A program made the translations under genes and the position numbers. Of a stretch of 7,232 nt of DNA, positions 1 to 6,033 are shown piece by piece; the first letter of the stretch is position 1, and each line of letters starts with the position of its first letter. Under the pieces are notes generated by a model that searched no databases, was not told the DNA's origin, and worked only from the letters and a program-made list of their open reading frames with translations. Source of the stretch: Acidimicrobium sp. BACL17 MAG-120823-bin42 (GTDB lineage: Bacteria > Actinomycetota > Acidimicrobiia > Acidimicrobiales > Ilumatobacteraceae). The DNA lies in the NCBI GenBank assembly GCA_001438985.1, contig LIAZ01000061.1, positions 1-7,232 on the forward strand, written 5' to 3'.

Positions 1-81
1 ATCATAAACAATGCCAAGTTGGCCATCGCCAATTGTTTCGTCGTTCGTAACTAAATGACCGATTCCGGTCAGTGCAAACAT
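1..81 (-). CDS. hutI: Imidazolonepropionase, N-terminal 27 residues (partial)
   Basis: Only the start of the gene is present; it runs off the low-coordinate edge. The reading frame from the ATG at 81 gives ALTGIGHLVTND at residues 3-14 and GDGQLGI at 18-24. This is the typical N-terminal strand of HutI, where family members read roughly 'L-x-T-x-IG-x-LVTND' and then a short 'GDGPLG'-like stretch. HutI is a cytosolic amidohydrolase-superfamily enzyme that opens the ring of 4-imidazolone-5-propionate to give N-formimidoyl-L-glutamate. The catalytic metal site lies outside the window. The ATG shares its A with the TAA stop of the preceding deformylase gene (TAATG), so the two are probably translationally coupled. 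The location after hutU and hutF supports the call, which rests on a short sequence. Confidence 0.85.
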   Translation of the reverse strand, partial: MFALTGIGHLVTNDETIGDGQLGIVYD

Positions 82-656
82 TACGAACCGTGTTTAGCAA
101 CCAGCGCTTTAGCGCGGTCTACGAACGCGTCATGATGAAACAGGTTGAATGAATCCCATGTAGTGAGCGTGCCTGGGTCGGTCACTTTGTCGAGGAACAG
201 CAAGCCATCGAGGTGATCTACTTCGTGCTGAAAGGTGCACGCAGTGAGGCCACGGATCTCGGTATCGATGTCGTTGCCTTCGCGATCCCATGCCTTCACA
301 TGAATGCGCGTATTGCGCGCAACCTGACCACGAATACCCGGAACCGACAAACAGCCTTCCATGTTGTTGAATGTGTCATCGTCGAGGAAGGTGATGACAG
401 GGTTGACCAAAATGGTGAGCGGAACGCGCGGCTTGTATGGGTAGCGCGGGTTGTTGTCCACTTCGACTGCACAAATGCGTTGGTGGCGCAGCACCTGTGT
501 TGCTGCCAGACCGGCACCATTTGCATGGCGCATGGTTTCAATGAGGTCGTCAATGAACTGCTGCACTTCGGCAGAAGCCAACTCTTCGCGTGTTACTTCT
601 TTGGCGACAATTTTTAGTTCCGGATGACCAACAGTTGCGATGGGAAGAATAGCCAT
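81..656 (-). CDS. def: Peptide deformylase-family metallohydrolase inside the hut operon; candidate N-formylglutamate deformylase
   Basis: The 191-residue protein has all three signature motifs of peptide deformylase: GAGLAATQ (47-54), EGCLSVP (100-106) and QHEVDHLDG (143-151). The expected metal ligands are Cys102, His144 and His148, and the catalytic acid-base is Glu145, so it should be an active deformylase. Length is slightly above the usual 165-190. A short insert NNPRYPYKP (68-76) precedes the VNP strand, and the C-terminal tail ends in an H/F-rich helix (LFHHDAF, 172-178). Canonical members remove formyl groups from nascent N-formyl-Met proteins and often sit beside fmt. Here no fmt is present. 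The gene lies 5 bp after hutF and overlaps hutI by one base, and no hutG is visible. Inference: it may hydrolyse N-formyl-L-glutamate, the HutF product, to glutamate and formate. It could instead be an ordinary or second peptide deformylase. The family call is firm; the hut role is not. Confidence 0.93.
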   Translation of the reverse strand: MAILPIATVGHPELKIVAKEVTREELASAEVQQFIDDLIETMRHANGAGLAATQVLRHQRICAVEVDNNPRYPYKPRVPLTILVNPVITFLDDDTFNNMEGCLSVPGIRGQVARNTRIHVKAWDREGNDIDTEIRGLTACTFQHEVDHLDGLLFLDKVTDPGTLTTWDSFNLFHHDAFVDRAKALVAKHGS

Positions 657-661
657 AGTGC

Positions 662-1993
662 TTACAGTGTAACGACTGCAGCAATTGCACTGCGAAGCCC
701 TGTAACTACGTCGCCAATTTCAACATGCTGAAAATTGGCCACCACCTGCTTGCCACCTACCCATACATCGCGCACATCGGATGGCGCCGCCGAATGAACA
801 ATGTGCGCTGCACCGTTTGCGCTATCAAACGAAGCCAAGCGAACCGAATCAAGTGAGAGTGCAATGAAGTCGGCTGGTGCGCCAACCTGAATTCCGTGTG
901 GACCCCAGCCAAGGGAGGTGGCCCCTACCGATGTTGCTGCCGCAAGCAACGATGCCGGCGAGTGCAACCCACGCTTACCCGTTACCAGGCGCTCATCGGT
1001 CTCTATCGCGCGAGTCTCTTCAAACATGTCAATGAATGCATTCGAGTCGGTACCAAGCGACAACGTTGCCCCCGCGTCTCGCAGCGCAGCAGCAGGACCA
1101 ACTCCATCGGCAAGATCACGTTCTGTTGTTGGGCATAAGCACACGCATGTACGCGAATTGCCAAGCAACGAAATGTCGGCATCGGTGAGGTGCGTTGCAT
1201 GCACTGCGGTCATGTGCGGACCAAGTAGCCCGACGTTGTCCAGCACTTGCGTTGGTGTCATACCTGTTGCAGCGAGACATGCGGCATTTTCTGCAGGCTG
1301 TTCGGATACATGCAGGTGCACCACTTTGCCATGGCGATTAGCAACGACTTCTTCAAGTTCGCGCGGGTGCACAGCGCGCACGCTGTGCGGGGCCATGCCC
1401 ACAGTCCAACCATCGCCGCCTTCGCCGAGTGCATCAACTCGATCAAGCCAGGCATCAATGTTGCCATCAGAGAAACGCTTCTGTTCGGCAAGTGGCTCTG
1501 GCTTGTCGAGTGCGGCATGCAGGTAGGCAGCATCAAGAAGTGCAATGCGAATTCCTGCGCGTTGTGCAGCCTGCACCATTGCAAGACCCATCTCATTTGG
1601 GTTTTTGTATTTGGTGCCGTCTGTGTTGTGGTGAATGTAATGAAACTCACCCACTCCCGTAATTCCCGATAGCACCATTTCGGCAAACGTCATGGTGGCA
1701 AGTTCGCGATACGAATCGGGTGTTAAGCGATTAGCGACTTCATACATTGGCGTTCGCCACGACCAGAAGTCGCCTGTGCCGCCATGAGTGCGCCCACGAA
1801 GTGCGCGATGGAACGCGTGGCTATGCGCATTCACAAACCCAGGCATCACTAAACCTGTAACCACCACGTCGCCGTCTTGTTTGGTGGCGTTGTCTATTAC
1901 CTCGCTAATCACACCGTGTGACACCGTGATGCGCACGTTGGCAACAACATGCTCGGCGCCACGCCATGCCCACTGCGCGAAATAGGTAGTCAT
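662..1993 (-). CDS. hutF: Formimidoylglutamate deiminase
   Basis: This 443-residue amidohydrolase-superfamily enzyme converts N-formimidoyl-L-glutamate to N-formyl-L-glutamate and ammonia in the five-step histidine pathway. Visible motifs are NAHSHAFHRALRG (55-67), with metal ligands His57 and His59; HLHVSEQ (226-232), with metal ligand His228 and catalytic-type Glu231; HATHLTD (265-271); and LGTDSN (313-318), with metal ligand Asp316. The PHSVRAV segment (202-208) matches the HutF-specific stretch that contacts the substrate in characterised enzymes and argues against guanine deaminase or chlorohydrolase relatives. Length is close to the usual ~450. The ATG at 1993 lies 9 bp after the hutU stop; the spacer contains no Shine-Dalgarno, so coupling to hutU translation is likely. 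Presence of hutF predicts a dedicated N-formylglutamate deformylase rather than direct formiminoglutamase (formimidoylglutamase) chemistry. Confidence 0.93.
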   Translation of the reverse strand: MTTYFAQWAWRGAEHVVANVRITVSHGVISEVIDNATKQDGDVVVTGLVMPGFVNAHSHAFHRALRGRTHGGTGDFWSWRTPMYEVANRLTPDSYRELATMTFAEMVLSGITGVGEFHYIHHNTDGTKYKNPNEMGLAMVQAAQRAGIRIALLDAAYLHAALDKPEPLAEQKRFSDGNIDAWLDRVDALGEGGDGWTVGMAPHSVRAVHPRELEEVVANRHGKVVHLHVSEQPAENAACLAATGMTPTQVLDNVGLLGPHMTAVHATHLTDADISLLGNSRTCVCLCPTTERDLADGVGPAAALRDAGATLSLGTDSNAFIDMFEETRAIETDERLVTGKRGLHSPASLLAAATSVGATSLGWGPHGIQVGAPADFIALSLDSVRLASFDSANGAAHIVHSAAPSDVRDVWVGGKQVVANFQHVEIGDVVTGLRSAIAAVVTL

Positions 1994-2002
1994 TGGAGTG
2001 AT

Positions 2003-3658
2003 TTAACTCTCTCGCATCGGTAAGCGCACACCGCGCTCATCAGCAACATCAATTGCGCGTGGGTAACCGGCATCGGCATGACGAATAACGCCCATACCCG
2101 GGTCGGACAACAACACGCGCGACAGCTTCTCGGCGGCCAAGTCGGTGCCATCAGCAACCGCAACCATGCCTGCATGAATGCTGCGACCAATACCCACACC
2201 TCCACCGTGGTGAATGCTCACCCACGTTGCACCTGCTGCCGTATTGACTAATGCATTCAACAACGGCCAGTCGGCAATGGCGTCCGATCCGTCGATCATG
2301 GCTTCGGTTTCGCGATACGGCGAAGCAACCGAGCCAGAGTCCAAGTGGTCACGACCAATCACAATCGGCGCCTTCAACTGACCCTTGCGCACCATTTCGT
2401 TGAAACGCAGACCAAGGCGATGACGCTCACCGTAACCCAACCAACAAATTCGGGCGGGCAAGCCCTGGAATGCAACGCGCTCTTTGGCTAAGCGCATCCA
2501 TTTATGTAAGCCGTCATCGTCGGGGAACTCTTCAAGCACTGCCTTATCGGTTGCTGCAATGTCTGCAGGGTCTCCCGAAAGCGCAACCCAACGGAATGGC
2601 CCACGACCTTCACAGAACAATGGACGAATGTATGCAGGTAGGAAACCTGGGTAATCGAATGCACGGTCGTATCCACCAAGCTGTGCTTCGCGACGCAACG
2701 AGTTGCCGTAGTCAAACACTTCGGCGCCAGCATCCATGAACCCAACCATCGCTTGACAATGCGCGGCCATTGCTGCACGCGAACGGCGAATGAACTCTTC
2801 AGGGTTGTTCTTCAACATCTCTTGTGCTGCATCGTCGCTCAAATCATTTGGCATGTACGACAACGGGTCGTGTGCACTTGTTTGGTCGGTCACGATGTCG
2901 GCAGCAAAACCCATCTGCAACAACTTGGGGAACATGTCGGCTGCATTGCCAACAACTCCAACTGAAAGCCGGCGCTTTTCTGCCTTTGCTTTAATGCATC
3001 GTGCAACTGCGTCTTCAAGCGAGTCTGCAACTTCGTCAAGGTAGCGGGTTTCGACACGACGATTCACTCGCCATGCATCAATATCAATGCACAACGCAAC
3101 ACCGTCATTCATGGTGACAGCAAGGGGTTGCGCACCACCCATTCCACCAAGTCCAGCAGTAAGCGTGATAGTGCCAGCAAGTGTGCCATTGAACTTGCGG
3201 CGTGCAATTTCGGCGAAGCACTCGTACGTGCCCTGCAAAATTCCTTGTGTGCCGATATAGATCCACGAACCAGCAGTCATCTGGCCATACATGGTCAGGC
3301 CCATTTGCTCTAAGCGACGAAACTCGTCCCAGGTTGCCCAGTCGCCCACCAAGTTGGAGTTCGCCAACAACACGCGCGGCGCCCACTCGTGCGTGCGAAA
3401 CACACCAACGGGTTTGCCCGACTGCACCAACATTGTTTCGTCTGGCTTCATGGTGCGCATGGTGCGCAACATGGCGTCGTATGCATCCCAACTGCGTGCA
3501 GCACGCCCCGTACCGCCGTACACCACGAGGTCGTCTGGTCGCTCGGCAACATCAGGGTCGAGGTTGTTCTGCAACATTCGATACGGTGCCTCTATCTGCC
3601 AGTTGGCGCACGACAACTCGGTTCCGCGGGGGGCAATTACTGGGCGTGGTCCGGACAT
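2003..3658 (-). CDS. hutU: Urocanate hydratase (urocanase)
   Basis: The 551-residue cytosolic enzyme adds water to urocanate to form 4-imidazolone-5-propionate, using tightly bound NAD+ as an electrophile. Length fits the family (about 550-560). Evidence includes the YGGTGRAARSW segment (47-57), the NAD-binding glycine-rich loop GLGGMGGAQP (169-178), DQTSAHDPL (258-266), the active-site cysteine Cys405 in RICWLGYGER (403-412), and the C-terminal GRDHLDSGSVASPYRET (435-451) and HHGGGVGIGRS (483-493) blocks. No key residue looks altered. It begins 27 bp after the PhnD-like gene and is followed at 9 bp by hutF. The ATG at 3658 gives the expected N-terminus (RGTELSCANWQIEA); no strong ribosome-binding site precedes it. 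hutH, which makes urocanate from histidine, is not in the window and may lie beyond hutI or elsewhere. Confidence 0.97.
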   Translation of the reverse strand: MSGPRPVIAPRGTELSCANWQIEAPYRMLQNNLDPDVAERPDDLVVYGGTGRAARSWDAYDAMLRTMRTMKPDETMLVQSGKPVGVFRTHEWAPRVLLANSNLVGDWATWDEFRRLEQMGLTMYGQMTAGSWIYIGTQGILQGTYECFAEIARRKFNGTLAGTITLTAGLGGMGGAQPLAVTMNDGVALCIDIDAWRVNRRVETRYLDEVADSLEDAVARCIKAKAEKRRLSVGVVGNAADMFPKLLQMGFAADIVTDQTSAHDPLSYMPNDLSDDAAQEMLKNNPEEFIRRSRAAMAAHCQAMVGFMDAGAEVFDYGNSLRREAQLGGYDRAFDYPGFLPAYIRPLFCEGRGPFRWVALSGDPADIAATDKAVLEEFPDDDGLHKWMRLAKERVAFQGLPARICWLGYGERHRLGLRFNEMVRKGQLKAPIVIGRDHLDSGSVASPYRETEAMIDGSDAIADWPLLNALVNTAAGATWVSIHHGGGVGIGRSIHAGMVAVADGTDLAAEKLSRVLLSDPGMGVIRHADAGYPRAIDVADERGVRLPMRES

Positions 3659-3664
3659 CAGGCT

Positions 3665-3697
3665 TCTAGTCTCGCCTATCTGCGCCTACCGAGGCAA
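3665..3697 (-). promoter_or_regulatory. Possible hutU promoter with short direct repeat
   Basis: Reading toward hutU, a -35-like TTGCCT (3697-3692) is followed after 18 bp by GAGACT (3673-3668), and the GACTAGA string (3671-3665) also occurs just before the HD-domain gene. Within this stretch TAGGCG occurs twice, at 3688-3683 and 3678-3673, spaced 10 bp, about one helical turn. This could be a small operator or chance. The match to promoter consensus is poor and the -35 part overlaps the end of the upstream coding region, so hutU may simply be read through from the HD-domain gene promoter. Confidence 0.2.
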
Positions 3698-4489
3698 TAT
3701 GGCGTGTGCGCGTTCAACAAGTGGCGCAATTGCTGAATAATCCTCATTGCTCATGGGTACGACTCCATCGATACCAATGTCTGCACGCGCGCCAGCAAGT
3801 TCGGGGCGTGAAATTACTTCAAGCACCGACTCACGTGCCTGCTCGAGCGATACGTTTCGAATCTTTGACACATGCAGTGGAGTTGCAGGCACCAGTGGTC
3901 CATGACCAATGATGCGCAATCCTCGAGTAAGCGTTGGTCGATGGCGTGATAACAACTGAAATGTTCCCGGATCAATGGATGCAATATCTGCTCTTTTGTC
4001 TTGCAGCATCTGCAAACTCTTTGCATGTCCGCCGCTTTCAACATAGGGCTGCACGAACTGCGGATCTGTTGTTACTTCACCGAGTGCCACGCCAAGGCTG
4101 CACCATCCGCTGAGGCTTTGGGGGTTGGTAATCACTGGTTGCAATCCACCCACTTCGCCAAGCGTTGCTGCACCTTGTGCTTCGCGCACCACAATGACCG
4201 TGCGATACCAACCACGATCATCGCTAATGCCAGCCCACTTCAATGTGGCAACGACGTCAACGTAGTCGTGCAACGCTTCCACAAACGGCAACCCACACGA
4301 CTGACTCAGCAACGTGTTGTCGTCTTTCCACATCGTCATGAGATGTTCGTGTACTGAACTTTCGGGAAACGACGGCTGAGCATCTTCGCCCACTGCAGCA
4401 AACGCAACGCTGAGTGCCTCAAGTAGCGCCGTTGACGAAGCGTGAACCTCAGGAAAGTCGTACATCGGCAGCGAGATGCTGCGCGTCAT
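3686..4489 (-). CDS. PhnD-like substrate-binding-fold protein without signal peptide
   Basis: The 267-residue protein resembles the PhnD-like (phosphate/phosphite/phosphonate ABC transporter substrate-binding) family. Supporting stretches are SLPMYDFPE at the first strand (6-14), LLSQSCGLPF (60-69), WYRTVIVVR (94-102), NPQSLSGW (122-129), GGHAKSLQML (153-162) and ADIASIDPGTFQLL (167-180). The last two correspond to the ligand-loop and hinge region of this fold. The N-terminus goes straight into the first beta strand, with no hydrophobic leader and no lipobox Cys, and no upstream extension is possible because the previous stop directly abuts the ATG. It is therefore predicted to be cytosolic. 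No permease or ATPase genes are adjacent. It may be an intracellular ligand-binding protein, or an enzyme that reuses this fold. Its start immediately follows the HD-domain gene's stop (TAAATG), implying coupling. The ligand is unknown; the phosphonate label is inherited from the family name. Confidence 0.72.
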   Translation of the reverse strand: MTRSISLPMYDFPEVHASSTALLEALSVAFAAVGEDAQPSFPESSVHEHLMTMWKDDNTLLSQSCGLPFVEALHDYVDVVATLKWAGISDDRGWYRTVIVVREAQGAATLGEVGGLQPVITNPQSLSGWCSLGVALGEVTTDPQFVQPYVESGGHAKSLQMLQDKRADIASIDPGTFQLLSRHRPTLTRGLRIIGHGPLVPATPLHVSKIRNVSLEQARESVLEVISRPELAGARADIGIDGVVPMSNEDYSAIAPLVERAHAILPR

Positions 4490-5050
4490 TTAGTCGGCCA
4501 CTACAAATTTTGCTTTAGCAAACACTGCACGAACACGATCCTCAAAATGCTCAAGTGGAAATGTGTCGTAGTTCGGATCGAATGCTTTTTGATCCCACTC
4601 ATCAGCGAACTGTGCAGCCAAGTCATATCCAGGGTGGCCTTCATGCTTGTTTCGCGCGTCTGGGTTCATTCCAAAATGGCTGTAGTAATGCTTGCCCTGA
4701 AAGTCTTGATGCACTTCGATCATGAAATGCACTTCGGGGCGAACGTAAGGCTTCAAGATCGCAGCAGCAATGGCAGGGTGATTTGGCACGCTAATTGCTT
4801 TACCGATGTCGTGGCACAATGCCGCAACCACTACTTCATCGTCTGCACCCGAGCGCTCGGCACGAGTTGCCGTTTGTAGCGCGTGTGTTAATTGGTCAGT
4901 GACAAAACCATCAACAATGGTGTGCATTCCGCGCAGCATGTTAAGTATTCCTTCGGCTACGCGTGGTTGATTCTTTGCCGTTTCGGCTCCAATGTTGAGC
5001 CACTCTTCTTTGGTCGACACATCCATGCTGGTAAACGTTGCATTAGCCAT
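4490..5050 (-). CDS. HD-domain protein of the PhnZ/MIOX-like diiron oxygenase type
   Basis: The 186-residue protein carries an HD domain whose spacing matches PhnZ, the mixed-valent diiron oxygenase that cleaves 2-amino-1-hydroxyethylphosphonate, better than hydrolytic HD proteins. Candidate metal ligands are His56 (QLTHALQ), His80-Asp81 (LCHDIGK), His91, His114 (EVHQDF) and Asp153 (EWDQKAFD), a full six-residue set. The segment HALQTATRAERSGADDEVV (56-74) closely follows the PhnZ pattern. Lys120 may correspond to the substrate-contacting lysine found in PhnZ and inositol oxygenase, although a two-residue shift is needed. The PhnZ substrate glutamate seven residues before the first His is replaced by Phe49, so the substrate probably differs. 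The loop between His80 and His91 is shorter than in PhnZ. The gene heads a two-gene unit with the PhnD-like gene and has its own candidate promoter. An HD phosphohydrolase remains possible. The substrate is unknown. Confidence 0.75.
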   Translation of the reverse strand: MANATFTSMDVSTKEEWLNIGAETAKNQPRVAEGILNMLRGMHTIVDGFVTDQLTHALQTATRAERSGADDEVVVAALCHDIGKAISVPNHPAIAAAILKPYVRPEVHFMIEVHQDFQGKHYYSHFGMNPDARNKHEGHPGYDLAAQFADEWDQKAFDPNYDTFPLEHFEDRVRAVFAKAKFVVAD

Positions 5051-5056
5051 GCCTCT

Positions 5057-5085
5057 AGTCCACCAGTAACAGACCCCCGAGTCAA
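5057..5085 (-). promoter_or_regulatory. Candidate promoter giving a leaderless HD-domain transcript
   Basis: TTGACT (5085-5080) is a 5-of-6 match to the sigma70-type -35 box. It is followed after 17 bp by TGGACT (5062-5057), which keeps the conserved first and last T of the -10 box. The ATG at 5050 lies 6 bases beyond the -10 box, where the transcription start would fall, so the mRNA would have no 5' leader; no Shine-Dalgarno is present. This is the only intergenic stretch of notable size (5051-5109, 59 bp). No terminator with a hairpin and T-run was found in it. Confidence 0.45.
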
Positions 5086-5109
5086 GCGAAGCGAGGTAGT
5101 CGTTGCTAG

Positions 5110-6024
5110 TTAGGCGTCTACGCGGTCACCCGCAAGGCGTTTACCCACCTTTTGGGTGCGGGCCATCTGCTTAAAGATGTTTTCGCGGGCACGTTCGGCA
5201 TCATCGCTGAGCCCCGTGACTTCTTCCAACTTCCAGTGACGCCTAATGCACGGCTCAAGAATTTGGTCATGGTGAATAAGCAAATCATAGATACCAACTT
5301 TGGCGACAGCCTTCGAGATGCGATCAAAGTCGGGAATGCCCAAACCCGGCATTGCAAACGTGGTGACCGCGCGTTCAATTCCGAGCACCGTTGAAGACGG
5401 ATCAAGTTCTAGTGCCGCGGCGGTGAGGTCGCGATAAAACAGGTAGTGCAAGTTCTCGTCGTTACCCACACGCGACATGATGTCGGTGCCAATCGGGTCG
5501 GTCATGTACTTGCCGGTATTGCGGTGCGAGATGCGCGTGGCAAGTTCTTGCATGCTCACGTACGACAATGCTTCAAACGCATCGTGGGGTGCTGGCACCT
5601 GCCCAGAACGCACCTGAATCATGCGCGCACGTTCGAGTTGCACTGGGTCGACTGCGCGCGTGACGGTGAAGTAATCACGCATCACGATGCTGTGACGACC
5701 TTCTTCTGCCGTCCAGTTACGAGCCCACTCGCCAAAGGCAGTGTCACTGCCAAACAAACGGTCGATATCACGGAAGTAATACGGAAGATTGTCTTCGGTG
5801 AGCAAGTTCAAATACAACGCACCACGAACGGCTTCGTCAATGTCGCTTCCGGCATCGCCAAAGTCGGCGTCTTCTGGAACCCATTGATGATTCGGATCAA
5901 AATCTCTGCCACGGCTGTATGGCACCATTTCGTGCGGAAACCATTCCTTGGCCACGCCCATGTGACGCTCGAGCAATTTCGCCGCAACCGGCTCAAGTTC
6001 GGCAATGAGTGTCAGATCGTCCAT
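5110..6024 (-). CDS. Soluble acyl-ACP desaturase-like diiron protein (fatty acid desaturase type 2)
   Basis: The 304-residue protein belongs to the ferritin-like soluble desaturases that introduce a double bond into ACP-bound fatty acyl chains using a diiron centre, O2 and ferredoxin-type electrons. All six iron ligands of the castor stearoyl-ACP desaturase have clear counterparts: Glu77 in TEDNLPYY (76-83), Glu108 and His111 in EEGRH (107-111), Glu160 in MQELATRISHRNT (158-170), and Glu190 and His193 in DENLH (189-193). There is no membrane segment, so it is a cytosolic enzyme. It is somewhat shorter than the plant enzymes but near the size of actinobacterial DesA-like homologues, some of which have diverged in function. 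It starts 9 bp after the rfbD stop, implying co-transcription with the rhamnose genes. A weak purine-rich stretch (GAGTAGGG) upstream could act as ribosome-binding site. The position of the double bond and the substrate chain length cannot be read from the sequence. Confidence 0.9.
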   Translation of the reverse strand: MDDLTLIAELEPVAAKLLERHMGVAKEWFPHEMVPYSRGRDFDPNHQWVPEDADFGDAGSDIDEAVRGALYLNLLTEDNLPYYFRDIDRLFGSDTAFGEWARNWTAEEGRHSIVMRDYFTVTRAVDPVQLERARMIQVRSGQVPAPHDAFEALSYVSMQELATRISHRNTGKYMTDPIGTDIMSRVGNDENLHYLFYRDLTAAALELDPSSTVLGIERAVTTFAMPGLGIPDFDRISKAVAKVGIYDLLIHHDQILEPCIRRHWKLEEVTGLSDDAERARENIFKQMARTQKVGKRLAGDRVDA

Positions 6025-6033
6025 GTAATAACC

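Noticed and set aside
662..1993. hutF gene as guanine deaminase or a generic chlorohydrolase
   Set aside because: The PHSVRAV and VNAHSHAFHRALRG segments and its place between hutU and hutI fit formimidoylglutamate deiminase specifically.
4490..5050. Generic HD phosphohydrolase annotation
   Set aside because: The additional His91, His114 and Asp153 at PhnZ-like spacing and the RSGADDE segment favour the oxygenase group, though hydrolase activity cannot be excluded from sequence alone.
5051..5109. Rho-independent terminator after the desaturase-like gene
   Set aside because: Only a weak C-rich/G-rich pairing with a wobble is possible and there is no following T-run; the G-rich part overlaps the better-supported promoter.
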